Assembly (NCBI GenBank): GCA_023435265.1
Contig: JAEYRZ010000156.1
Location: forward strand, 1-33,194
Direction of reading: 5' to 3'
Length of the DNA: 33,194 nucleotides
From: Pseudomonadota bacterium
Lineage (GTDB): Bacteria; Desulfobacterota; Desulfobacteria; Desulfobacterales; Desulfosarcinaceae
Every line of letters starts with the position of its first letter. Position 1 is the stretch's first letter. The position numbers and the translations under genes were made by a program. The notes under the pieces were generated by a model. It searched no databases. It worked only from the letters and a program-made list of their open reading frames with translations, and had not been told where the DNA came from. This document shows, piece by piece, positions 21,358-29,587 of the stretch.

Positions 21358-23109
21358 TTAAAAATCCATAACGCGCTGCACCTGTTCGGAAAGCTGGGGT
21401 GCGGAGGTCAGCGGCTGTTCGGCAAGGGTCCGTTCGACCTGCTGAAATGCCTGACGCTGAATGCGTCCCCCGCCTGCGCTCAGGCGGATCAAAACCTGCA
21501 GCAGGAAAAAAAGCAGCATCATCACGATCACGATCGTCAATAGGGCGTGCAGGAAGAAATCAGCGGATAAGTACCGGGATTCAAAAAACCCCGCCAGCGT
21601 GAGCCAACCCACGTAAGCCATGAGGACCACCACAGGCAGATTGAACAGCAGTTGCAGGCCGACGCGGCTCAAGCCGGCTGCGCGGCGTTCGATTTCTGCA
21701 TCCAGGCGGTCGATCCAAATGGTTTCCAGTTCGGAGGCCATGCGTTCGTTCTCGGCGAGCGGCGCTTTACGCACCTCCGGGTCGAAGCGGGCGCGGATCA
21801 ATGCCTCGGCGATATCGGGCCAATGAACCAGCAGGCTCTTGCGGAATACCGAAAGGGCTGTATCCACCCGGGTCCGGTCGCCCAGCGCCTCCAGGGCCGA
21901 ACGGCTCCTGCGGTAACGCTGCCAGGTCGAGACCGCTCCCCATATCTGAGCGACAGGGTTGCCGAGCCGCAACAGCGCCGCCAGTCCGCTGCCGAACACG
22001 GTCAGCCGGGCCCAGATCGCCACCAGCCATCCCACCGGCCCGAGCCAACGCTGGGCCAGCGCCTGATAAAAACGCACCTGAACACCCAGGACCTGACGCC
22101 GGTCGTCCGTCTGCAGGACGGCCATGGCCGATTGCAGCGCAGCCTGTTCGGCCGATTTCATTTTCTGGGCAGCCGCCGCGAGCATCTCTCGATCCTGGCG
22201 GGCGGCCGCGCGGGTTTTTTCCAGAAGGTAGTCCCGGATGCGCCGGGCGTTGGCGATACGGCGGTCCTGCACGAACCCGGGCCTTTTGAACGCGGCGAAA
22301 ACCATCTCGCGCAGCCGCTCGAATTGATCCAGGCCGTGCAGCGGAACGGCCTGGGAATCCCACCCGGGCTGCTGGAGATGGCGGCGCGCCGAAATCAGCA
22401 GCACTTCCGAGGGCTGCGGTTGCCAGGCGTTCCGCAGGTACTCTTCAAAATCCGGGAGGATCGTTGCCGTCAGTTCATCGGCATCGATCCGGTCGCACTT
22501 GTTCAATACGGCAACCAGCGAGGCGCCGTGGAAACGCCGCACCAGCGGTGCCATGAAATCGGCGTGGTCGCGCCGTTTGGGGTTTTGCGCGTCGAACATG
22601 CAGATCAGAACATCGGAAAGATCGATCGCGCGCAGCAGAATCTGAAGGTGTGCTTCGCGTGCGGTGCTGTCCGTATCGGGCGTGTCCACGAGAACGAGGT
22701 GCTCCAGGTTGCGGGCGGCGGCGCTGACACGCACCTGCAATCCCTGATCGACGAGCGGTCCCAGCACCTCGCGAACCGATTCGGGATCGTTGGAGAGCGC
22801 AATGGGGCTGCGCGTGGTCGGGCGTTCGTGGCCCGTGGCCGACAGATCGTCCACTCCGGCCAGCGCATTGAGCAGCGTTGATTTGCCCGCTCCCGAAGGC
22901 CCGACAATGGTGACCACCAGACGCTTGTCGGGGCGGGATTGCATATCGGCGATCAGGCGCCGCGCCTCGGCGGCCTGCTTGAGCAAAACCGCGGCCGGGC
23001 GCCAGAGCGGCACCTCCGCGAGCCGCCGTTCCAAGGCGGCGACATCGTTCAAAACCGCTTCGATTTCACCCACCGCATCCAGGGCGGCCAGTTCGCCGCG
23101 CATCATCAT
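21358..23109 (-). CDS. Dynamin-like/YfjP-type membrane GTPase, second of a pair
   Basis: The 583-residue protein has a GTPase domain after a helical N-terminus: P-loop GPSGAGKST (70-78), G3 VDTPDTDS (141-148) and G4 NKCD (203-206). A long helical middle follows, then two strongly hydrophobic segments near 485-550 (LLFNLPVVVLMAYVGWLTLAGF and HALLTIVIVMMLLFFLLQVLI), and a short Gln-rich tail. This order (GTPase, helical stalk, C-terminal membrane paddle) fits bacterial dynamin-like proteins, which reshape or guard membranes. The ATG overlaps the TGA of the neighbouring GTPase, and GGAG precedes it. The C-terminus is followed by the DUF6502 gene. Confidence 0.8.
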   Translation of the reverse strand: MMMRGELAALDAVGEIEAVLNDVAALERRLAEVPLWRPAAVLLKQAAEARRLIADMQSRPDKRLVVTIVGPSGAGKSTLLNALAGVDDLSATGHERPTTRSPIALSNDPESVREVLGPLVDQGLQVRVSAAARNLEHLVLVDTPDTDSTAREAHLQILLRAIDLSDVLICMFDAQNPKRRDHADFMAPLVRRFHGASLVAVLNKCDRIDADELTATILPDFEEYLRNAWQPQPSEVLLISARRHLQQPGWDSQAVPLHGLDQFERLREMVFAAFKRPGFVQDRRIANARRIRDYLLEKTRAAARQDREMLAAAAQKMKSAEQAALQSAMAVLQTDDRRQVLGVQVRFYQALAQRWLGPVGWLVAIWARLTVFGSGLAALLRLGNPVAQIWGAVSTWQRYRRSRSALEALGDRTRVDTALSVFRKSLLVHWPDIAEALIRARFDPEVRKAPLAENERMASELETIWIDRLDAEIERRAAGLSRVGLQLLFNLPVVVLMAYVGWLTLAGFFESRYLSADFFLHALLTIVIVMMLLFFLLQVLIRLSAGGGRIQRQAFQQVERTLAEQPLTSAPQLSEQVQRVMDF

Positions 23110-24950
23110 CGATTCTCCTTGAAGGTTTTCAGTGCGGCCGCCGCTTCGGCCGCCGGCCGTTCGGAAGCCTGCAGCGTCGACTCGGCCGCCTGCAGCAGTC
23201 CGCCGGTGATCTTCTCTTCGAAGAGCGTTTCCACGGTCTGCAGTTTGTGCGCCAGCCAGGTCCGGGCAAGCGGGCCGAGCATCAGTTCCAGCTGGCGCCG
23301 ATCGGCATTGGTCATCCCGGCCGTGGCAGGAATGGCGATCAGGGCATAGAGATCCTTCAAACCGAAAATGCCGGTCAGCTTCACTTTGATTCCCGCCGCC
23401 CCCACCGGGTCGCCGGTGCTCAGAATGTAGGTGATGGCCGCCGTGGCCGGCAGAACCGTAAGTACGGCGGCGAAGGTTTGGCGCACCTGATCGATCAGAC
23501 GCATGCGCCGGCGCAGGTCGTCGGCCAGCGCGTACAGCTCGCCCTCGAGCTGTTCGGACCAGCTCAAGATCATCGTTTTGTGGTCCGCGATGCCATTCAG
23601 GATCGCTTTCCAGTCGCGCGCGCGCAGCATCTCACGGGCCGGCTGCACGGCGGACGGCGCCGGAATCATCCGGCCGTCCGCTTCAATCCCTTCGCCCAGC
23701 GCCGCCTGGTATAGATTGTTGGCCGCCGTAAGCAGATCGATTTCCAGCAGTTTACCGGGCGATTCCGAATCGGCTTTTTCACGCTCCGCATCTTTGCGCG
23801 GTACGCCGAAATACGAAACGGTCTTCAGGATCTGCCGGTAGGGCCACTCGACGATCCTGCCGGTGGACCGCATGAATTTGATATGGGTGGGATCCGTCTC
23901 CATCCAGATCTCGGCGAATCGCCCCAGCACACGGTCGGTCGGAAAATGCGACAAAGCTTGTTGCACGCAGCGGCGTTGCGCCGCCCGCAAGGCTGCGGCG
24001 TACCCCGCCAATTCGCGCCGGCCGGTTTCGATCTGCGCTGCGTACCGCTCCGCCTGCCGCACACCATCGGCGAGTGTCGAGCCCAGGATGCGTTGGCGCA
24101 AAACGGGTGGGTCGAGCCGTGAAAGGCACAGCGCCAGATCCGCCCCGGGGTCGCCGAGCAGGTGCACCCGCATGGGTCGCCGCCCGGCGGCCACTTCATT
24201 GTCCTCGTCCGCCCGCAACACGCCCAGCAGGTGATCGGCCATCGCCCCGCCGTAAATGTTCCGGGCCACGGTCCGGGCATGCTCCCCTACTTCGCCGTCC
24301 GTAAAGCTCGGGTAAACCCGGTACACCAGGAAACAAGGCCGTATGCCGATCGTGGTGAGCAGCCGGGCGATAAAATCGGTATTGTCCTTGTTGTTGTATG
24401 TCGCATTGGTGAACACGTAGATGAAGAGATCGGCGGCCTCCAGCGCCCTGCGGGCGAGGTCCCGATTGGCATACCGGCCGTGAGCGCCGGTATCGATATC
24501 GGGCGTATCCAGCAGGACCACCTTGGACGGTGCATCGGAATCGCTGGTGTAAAGCGGCTCACCGGGATTCAATAATTCGCGCGGGTCGCTTAGCGGCAAG
24601 GGTTTGCCGTCAAAGGTCCGGGTCAGCAAATCCATAAAATCAGGGAGCAGCAGGTGTTCCGGCCTTACCGCCACGAGCACCCGCCGGTTCAGTCCGGCGC
24701 GGCCGCCGGTCGGCGAAACCGCCCGGCCGACCAGGCTGTTGAACAGCGTCGATTTGCCGGCTGAACCGCCCCCGCAGACGGCCGCCACCAATGGAAACGC
24801 CGGGTTCAGTCGCGGAAGCAGCTTCTGATCCAGCGCTTTTTGCCATTCGCGAAAGGTTTCTCCGCCATCCTCGCCCAGGAGCGCCAATGCTTCGGGAAGA
24901 TTCCGGCGCAAAACGGCAAGAGCCGACAGGCGGTCACGATCAAGAGACAT
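23106..24950 (-). CDS. Dynamin-like membrane GTPase, first of a pair
   Basis: The 614-residue protein has the P-loop GGGSAGKST (60-68), a switch Thr region rich in Gly/Thr (SPTGGRAGLNRR), and G3 LLDTPDIDTG. No clear NKxD G4 is seen; the equivalent region reads IYVFTNATYNNKDNTDF, then LVYRVYPSFTDGE. Two hydrophobic segments lie at about 493-511 (FAAVLTVLPATAAITYIL) and 532-546 (LYALIAIPATAGM). It differs from its neighbour in sequence but shares the same plan. Tandem dynamin-like genes usually encode hetero-oligomerising partners. The ATG at 24950 is preferred to an upstream in-frame start at 25049, because the extra 33 residues run through repeat-containing DNA. Confidence 0.78.
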   Translation of the reverse strand: MSLDRDRLSALAVLRRNLPEALALLGEDGGETFREWQKALDQKLLPRLNPAFPLVAAVCGGGSAGKSTLFNSLVGRAVSPTGGRAGLNRRVLVAVRPEHLLLPDFMDLLTRTFDGKPLPLSDPRELLNPGEPLYTSDSDAPSKVVLLDTPDIDTGAHGRYANRDLARRALEAADLFIYVFTNATYNNKDNTDFIARLLTTIGIRPCFLVYRVYPSFTDGEVGEHARTVARNIYGGAMADHLLGVLRADEDNEVAAGRRPMRVHLLGDPGADLALCLSRLDPPVLRQRILGSTLADGVRQAERYAAQIETGRRELAGYAAALRAAQRRCVQQALSHFPTDRVLGRFAEIWMETDPTHIKFMRSTGRIVEWPYRQILKTVSYFGVPRKDAEREKADSESPGKLLEIDLLTAANNLYQAALGEGIEADGRMIPAPSAVQPAREMLRARDWKAILNGIADHKTMILSWSEQLEGELYALADDLRRRMRLIDQVRQTFAAVLTVLPATAAITYILSTGDPVGAAGIKVKLTGIFGLKDLYALIAIPATAGMTNADRRQLELMLGPLARTWLAHKLQTVETLFEEKITGGLLQAAESTLQASERPAAEAAAALKTFKENR

Positions 24951-25049
24951 GCTGCACCAGTTTAATGTTGATTGAATGCGGCCCGACCGATCGGGTCGAC
25001 AATGAATGCCTGGAAAGACATCGGTTACGGAAAATGAAAATCCATTCAA

Positions 25050-25062
25050 TTACCTCTGTGTT
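25050..25062. repeat. CTCTGTG-type repeat fragment, copy 3
   Basis: TTACCTCTGTGT here is identical to 6590-6601. It lies in the divergent gap between the first GTPase and the cysteine-rich gene. It may be the remnant of the element described at 6527-6601. Confidence 0.35.
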
Positions 25063-25190
25063 CTCCCGGCCGTCGTGGCAAGAACCCGCCAAGTCCATGA
25101 CCCGCTTCCGTGCTTCCAGCGAGAAGATAGGCGCGGTCGGTCCAGATTTGACAACCTCACATTGCGGCCTACGTTTGACCCGGTAGCGAA

Positions 25191-25400
25191 ATGGCATGGC
25201 AGACACTGAAAACGATTGAGGGCCGCTGTTATATTCCCGATCGGGCGGACCGGAACGCGAAGCACCCCTGCAGGGCGTGTTTCGCGTGTCAGCACTGTTG
25301 CGACGAACGGTGTCAGGTCTGTCGCGCCACCTGTGACTCAAACGGCGGCCTGCCCCTCTCGGGCGCCGCGGACCAGGAGGAACACCATGCGCAAGAATGA
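25191..25400 (+). CDS. Cysteine-rich mini-protein, function unknown
   Basis: The 69-residue frame contains nine Cys (13, 27, 30, 33, 36, 37, 41, 44, 48). Eight of them form a dense CxxCxxCxxCCxxxCxxCxxxC array after the well-ordered segment GRCYIPDRADRNAKHP. The tail is polar and His/Glu-rich. The spacing suggests zinc or iron-sulfur binding. I do not recognise a named family, though I believe similar small proteins occur in related bacteria. The ATG at 25191 is the only in-frame start after a stop at 25176; no good Shine-Dalgarno precedes it, which lowers confidence. The frame overlaps the start of the next gene by 14 nt in a different frame, suggesting coupling. Confidence 0.55.
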   Translation: MAWQTLKTIEGRCYIPDRADRNAKHPCRACFACQHCCDERCQVCRATCDSNGGLPLSGAADQEEHHAQE

Positions 25401-25584
25401 CTGCCTGTTCGAGCGGGCTTCCCATGTGGCGATCGGTTTGATATTGCTTCTGTTCGCCGCGGGGTTAAGCCTGATCGGCATTACGGTACTGCCCGTCCTG
25501 GGCGTGATCGCCGCCCTGCCCGTCGTTTTCCTGGCGGCTCTATTCTTCAACGCACCACGCAGCCGCGAGTGTACTTTATCCTAA
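25387..25584 (+). CDS. Small two-helix membrane protein
   Basis: The 65-residue protein has two hydrophobic segments, HVAIGLILLLFAAGLSLIGI and LPVLGVIAALPVVFLAALFF, separated by a short turn, with a basic N-terminus (MRKN) and a polar tail. The start is set by a strong AGGAGG 6-7 nt before the ATG at 25387. It overlaps the cysteine-rich gene and is followed by a terminator. No family is recognised. A hairpin topology in the inner membrane is likely. Confidence 0.7.
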   Translation: MRKNDCLFERASHVAIGLILLLFAAGLSLIGITVLPVLGVIAALPVVFLAALFFNAPRSRECTLS

Positions 25585-25616
25585 ACCGAAAAAACAATCT
25601 AACGCGAATTCGCACC

Positions 25617-25647
25617 GGAACCCGGCCCAAAGCCGGGTTCCTTTTTT
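25617..25647 (+). terminator. Rho-independent terminator after the small membrane gene
   Basis: A perfect 10-bp stem (GGAACCCGGC at 25617-25626 with GCCGGGTTCC at 25632-25641), a 5-nt loop and six T's follow. It lies between two convergent genes, the small membrane gene and htpX. Confidence 0.93.
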
Positions 25648-25658
25648 AGGCGTTCGGA

Positions 25659-26585
25659 TCAGGAGAGACTGTCCCAGAAGGAGCGGCCTTGTTCCATACG
25701 CTGGTCCCGCGTGTGTGCCGGCGGGGCCGAAGGGCTCTGGGGCCGGATGCCGCGCAAACGGGCGATGCGCTCTTCGATGGGGGGATGGGTCGAAAACAGG
25801 TTCATCATGCTCCGCCCTGAGAGCGGGTTAACGATAAACATGTGCGCCGTGGTCGGATTGGCCTCCATGGGCAAGCGCTTGGCATAGGCATCCAGTTTTT
25901 CCAGGGCGTCGGCCAGCCCTGCGGGACTCCCTGCTATGCGGGCGCCCTCGGCATCGGCCTCATATTCTCTGGCGCGCGACACCGCCATCTGGACGATCAT
26001 CGCCGCCACGGGGGCCACCAGGGACATGACGAGCAGCCCGATAGCGCCCATTCCGCCGCGCTCGTCATTGCCCCGGCCTCCGCCCAGTATCGCCGACCAA
26101 CGGGCCATGCTGGCCAGCAGCATGATCGCGCCCGCCATGGTCGCCGCAACGGAACCGATCAGGATGTCGCGGCCCTTGACATGGGCCATCTCATGGGCCA
26201 GCACGCCCTTGATCTCCTGCGTGTTCATACTGGCGAGCAGCCCCTGGGTTACGGCCACCACCGCATTTTGAGGATTGCGGCCGGTGGCGAAGGCGTTGGG
26301 CGTCTGCTTCGGAATGATGTACACCCGCGGCATGGGAAGGTTCGCCCGTTGCGCCAAATCGGCCACCATACGATAGAGGTCGGGCGCTTGTTGCGCCGTC
26401 ACTTCCTGCGCGCGGTACATGCGCAGGACGATCTTGTCCGAATACCAGTAGCTGAAGAAGTTCATGCCCGCGGCCAGCACGAAGGCGATCAGCATGCCCT
26501 GCCGGCCGCCGAGCAACTGCCCGAGCAAGATGACCAGGATGGTCATCAGACCCAGTAGAAATGCCGTGCGAAATTGATTTCCCAT
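25659..26585 (-). CDS. htpX: Membrane zinc metalloprotease HtpX
   Basis: HtpX degrades misfolded membrane proteins under stress. The 308-residue protein starts MGNQFRTAFLLGLMTIL, with a first membrane helix and a second (GMLIAFVLAAGMNFFSYW) followed by YSDKIVLRMYRAQEV. It has the zinc site LAHEMAHVKGRD (HExxH), two further hydrophobic segments, and the third zinc ligand in AREYEADAEGARIAG. The end has THPPIEERIARL. The ATG at 26585 is the family start; the in-frame extension to 26669 has no homology. Confidence 0.97.
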   Translation of the reverse strand: MGNQFRTAFLLGLMTILVILLGQLLGGRQGMLIAFVLAAGMNFFSYWYSDKIVLRMYRAQEVTAQQAPDLYRMVADLAQRANLPMPRVYIIPKQTPNAFATGRNPQNAVVAVTQGLLASMNTQEIKGVLAHEMAHVKGRDILIGSVAATMAGAIMLLASMARWSAILGGGRGNDERGGMGAIGLLVMSLVAPVAAMIVQMAVSRAREYEADAEGARIAGSPAGLADALEKLDAYAKRLPMEANPTTAHMFIVNPLSGRSMMNLFSTHPPIEERIARLRGIRPQSPSAPPAHTRDQRMEQGRSFWDSLS

Positions 26586-26865
26586 TGATTTCCCGCTCCA
26601 CTGCAAAGCTATAAGCGTCCCCTGAGGGCCGCGGTCCGAATTGCCTGATAAAATAGGGGCGATCGACACAAAAGCAACCGCCGCCCGGAGCGCCGATTTT
26701 GCTTTAATACTTGCAAATCTTAAAAAATTTTGATGAAGTTGGCAGCGTTCGGCGTTCGCCCACCGCCATTCAGGATACCACCCGGTGCACTGCGCCTGTC
26801 GGTATCGCCGCCGGCCGATGAAGTTTTCGCGGAAGGGACTTTTTTAACTTTCAGGGAATCAGGGT

Positions 26866-28323
26866 ATGGATAACGACCAAATCAACGGGAATTCAGAAGA
26901 AAACGAAGACAAAGAAGAGAGTTTCGCCGAGATGTTCGAGGCCTATGCGGCCGGAATGAACGACGATCTGCGTGTCGGCGACAAGATCCGGGGGCGCATC
27001 ATCGCGGTGGGTGAAGAGTCCGTGTTCGTGGACACCGGCACCAAGGCCGACGGCGTGGTCGATGTTTCCGAACTCCGCGACGAAACCGGGCAACTGCCCT
27101 ACAAGAAGGGCGATGAGCTGGACTTATACGTGGTCTCGGTGGACGAAAACGAGATCCGGCTGTCGCGCGCCATCGCGGGCGTCGGCGGCCTGAATATGCT
27201 CAAGGAGGCGCAGGCCGGCGCCATTCCGGTGGAAGGCAAGGTGACCGGGACCGTCAAGGGCGGATTCCAAATCGAGGTGCTCAAGCGCCGCGCTTTCTGC
27301 CCGATCAGCCAGATCGATACCGCCTATGTCGACCAGCCGGAGCAGTATGTGGGCCAGACGTTCCAGTTCCTGATCAAGAAGCTGACCGAGGGCGGCCGCA
27401 ACATCGTCGTTTCGCGCCGCGAACTCCTGGAAGCCGAGCAGGAGCAGGCCCGCAAGATTTTCATGCAGACCCTGGAGATCGATTCCGTTTTTACCGGCCG
27501 GGTGACCCGCCTGATGCCCTACGGCGCCTTCGTGGAACTGGCGCCCGGCGTCGAGGGCATGGTGCACATCTCCGAATTGAGCTGGTCGCGTCTTGAAAAG
27601 CCCGAGGAAGTGGTCAAACCCGGGGATAAGATCCAGGTCAAGGTGCTGCGCATCGAACCGGGGAAAAAACAGAAAAAAATCGCTTTGTCGGTCAAACAGG
27701 TGCAGGGAGACCCCTGGACCCTGATCGACCGCGAATATCAGCCTGGCCAGAAAATCACCGGCAAAGTCACCCGCTGCGCTGCTTTCGGGGCGTTCGTGGA
27801 ACTCAAGCCCGGTATCGAGGGCCTGGTGCACATCAGTGAAATGAGCTACACCCGCCGCGTTACCAAGCCGGACGATATCGTGCAGCCGGGTCAGGCGATA
27901 ACCGTCATGGTCAAGGAAATCGACCGCGGGCGACGGCGCATCAGCCTGAGCATTCGCGATGCCGAAGGCGATCCCTGGGCATCGATCAAGGAGAAGTACC
28001 ATCAGGGGCAGGTGGTGCAGGGACGCGTGGAAAACCGTGAAAGCTTCGGGCTCTTCGTCAGCCTCGAACCCGGCGTCACAGGCCTGCTGCCCAAATCGGA
28101 AATCAACCGCGCCGCGGGCCAGATCGACAAACTCAAGCCGGGCGACACGATCGTGGTCAGCGTGGATGCGATCCAGCAAAACGAACGCAAAATCTCTCTT
28201 AAAGCCCATGATGCGGCCCATGAGGACAACTGGCGCGAATTCTCCGACGCCCGCAGCGAGGGCGACAAGGTCGGAGACCTGGGTGAAAAACTCTCCAAGG
28301 CCTTGAAAAAGAAGCCTGAATAA
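26866..28323 (+). CDS. S1 RNA-binding domain protein, ribosomal protein S1-like, five domains
   Basis: The 485 residues hold five S1 (OB-fold) domains at about 36-103, 119-186, 205-275, 293-363 and 379-447, the last three with the full pattern such as GVEGMVHISELSW and GIEGLVHISEMSY. The N-terminus is acidic (NSEENEDKEES) and the tail is Lys-rich (SKALKKKPE). S1 helps the ribosome bind mRNA leaders. Typical proteobacterial S1 has six domains and about 557 residues, so this is either a shortened rpsA or a paralogue. The absence of cmk or ihfB beside it, common neighbours of rpsA, supports a paralogue. An A/T-rich patch at 26697-26740 lies in the 280-nt gap before it. Confidence 0.85.
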   Translation: MDNDQINGNSEENEDKEESFAEMFEAYAAGMNDDLRVGDKIRGRIIAVGEESVFVDTGTKADGVVDVSELRDETGQLPYKKGDELDLYVVSVDENEIRLSRAIAGVGGLNMLKEAQAGAIPVEGKVTGTVKGGFQIEVLKRRAFCPISQIDTAYVDQPEQYVGQTFQFLIKKLTEGGRNIVVSRRELLEAEQEQARKIFMQTLEIDSVFTGRVTRLMPYGAFVELAPGVEGMVHISELSWSRLEKPEEVVKPGDKIQVKVLRIEPGKKQKKIALSVKQVQGDPWTLIDREYQPGQKITGKVTRCAAFGAFVELKPGIEGLVHISEMSYTRRVTKPDDIVQPGQAITVMVKEIDRGRRRISLSIRDAEGDPWASIKEKYHQGQVVQGRVENRESFGLFVSLEPGVTGLLPKSEINRAAGQIDKLKPGDTIVVSVDAIQQNERKISLKAHDAAHEDNWREFSDARSEGDKVGDLGEKLSKALKKKPE

Positions 28324-28339
28324 GAAAAACCCAATTACG

Positions 28340-28372
28340 CGGGGCCGTCCACGGGCGGCCCCGTCGTTTTTT
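28340..28372 (+). terminator. Rho-independent terminator after the S1 protein gene
   Basis: An 8-bp GC stem (CGGGGCCG at 28340-28347 with CGGCCCCG at 28356-28363) with an 8-nt loop is followed within 3 nt by six T's. It is 17 nt after the stop. Confidence 0.9.
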
Positions 28373-28431
28373 ACGCGATCCGGATGCGAAACGCACTTTT
28401 CCGGTTGCTTCCTTGAATTGAATGCTGACCG

Positions 28432-28450
28432 TTGATGAATTCGTAAAAAG
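28432..28450. repeat. CTTTTTACGA-type intergenic repeat, copy 2 (inverted)
   Basis: The reverse complement of this 19-mer, CTTTTTACGAATTCATCAA, differs from 6628-6646 at two positions. It lies in the gap between the S1 gene and trxB. Confidence 0.45.
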
Positions 28451-28570
28451 CAGGAGGCCGAGCACGAAATTCTATCGCGGCAATCGGATGTGTTCTCATT
28501 TGCGACAAAACCCGCTCCAGCGGCCTCATCGCTACGATAGGGTGAAGCGCGGTCTCGACAAGGAGTCGAC

Positions 28571-29542
28571 ATGACTGAATCCGTACTCCATGACCTGGTT
28601 ATCGTCGGCGGCGGCGCCGGCGGTCTCTCGGCCGGAATTTATGCCATGCGGGCCGCCTTGAATACGGTTCTGATCGAAAAGTCGGTGCCGGGCGGCCAGA
28701 TCAATCTCTCCGATCAGGTCGAAAACTATCCCGGCTTCATCAATATCAACGGCGGCGCCCTTTCGATGAAGTTCAGCGAACATGCCCAGGCATATCAGCT
28801 GCCCATGGTCACCGACGATGTCACGGTCATCGAGCCGGGCCTCGATTTTCATACCGTGCGCACAGCCGAAGGCCGCACGTTCCATGCGCACGCCGTGATC
28901 CTCGCCACGGGCGGGACGCCGCGCAAGCTGGGCATACCGAACGAGAATGAACTCTACGGCAAAGGGGTTTCCTACTGCGCGGTGTGCGACGGCTTTTTCT
29001 TTCGGAACAAACGTGTGATCGTCGTGGGCGGCGGAGACAGCGCCTGCGAAGAAGGCCTTTACCTGGCCAAGCTGGCCGAGCGGGTCTACCTGGTCCACCG
29101 CCGTGACGCCCTGCGCGCCAGCCGGATTCTGCAGCAGCGGGTGGCGGCCGAATGCAAGATGGAAGTGCTCTGGAACAGCGCCGTCGCCGAAATCGAGAAC
29201 GATGCCGGCGGGGTCAGAGGAGTCCGGCTGCGGGATACCCGGAATGGGTCGCTGCGCCGGATGTCCATTGATGGCGTTTTCATCTTCATCGGCTTCACGC
29301 CGAACAACGCCCTGGTGCCGACCGGCATCCGTATGAGCACGGATGGATTCGTGATCACCGACGAGCGCTGCGCCACCAGTATTCCCGGCATCTATGCGAT
29401 CGGCGATCTGCGCGAAAAATATGCCCGCCAGATCGTGCTTTCCGCCGCCGACGGTTGCCTGGCGGCGCTTTCCGCGGCGCACTATGTGGAAGGCCGCAAG
29501 GCGCTTGCGACCGACAGCTGCGAGCTGCCGCCCGTCAACTGA
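28571..29542 (+). CDS. trxB: Thioredoxin reductase (NADPH)
   Basis: The 323-residue flavoprotein reduces thioredoxin. It has the FAD site IVGGGAGGLSAGIYAMRA (11-28), PGGQINLSDQVENYPGF, the redox pair CAVCD (C136, C139), the NADPH site VVGGGDSACEEGLYLAKLA with VHRRDALRAS (the HRR pattern favours NADPH), and a closing YAIGDLREKYARQIVLSAADG. AAGGAG precedes the ATG at 28571 by 7 nt. No thioredoxin gene is adjacent. The usual GDV near the end is GDL, a mild change. It is convergent with the histidine kinase. Confidence 0.95.
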   Translation: MTESVLHDLVIVGGGAGGLSAGIYAMRAALNTVLIEKSVPGGQINLSDQVENYPGFININGGALSMKFSEHAQAYQLPMVTDDVTVIEPGLDFHTVRTAEGRTFHAHAVILATGGTPRKLGIPNENELYGKGVSYCAVCDGFFFRNKRVIVVGGGDSACEEGLYLAKLAERVYLVHRRDALRASRILQQRVAAECKMEVLWNSAVAEIENDAGGVRGVRLRDTRNGSLRRMSIDGVFIFIGFTPNNALVPTGIRMSTDGFVITDERCATSIPGIYAIGDLREKYARQIVLSAADGCLAALSAAHYVEGRKALATDSCELPPVN

Positions 29543-29587
29543 TTCACTGCCGAGGGCAGCTGATGAGCGCCCGGCGCCGCAGCCGGT

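Noticed and set aside
24951..25049. N-terminal extension of the first dynamin-like GTPase
   Set aside because: The extra 33 residues show no homology and run into dispersed-repeat DNA.
25216..25386. In-frame upstream extension of the small membrane protein
   Set aside because: It overlaps the cysteine-rich gene in another frame, is Arg/Thr/Pro-rich without motif, and the strong ribosome site fixes the start at 25387.
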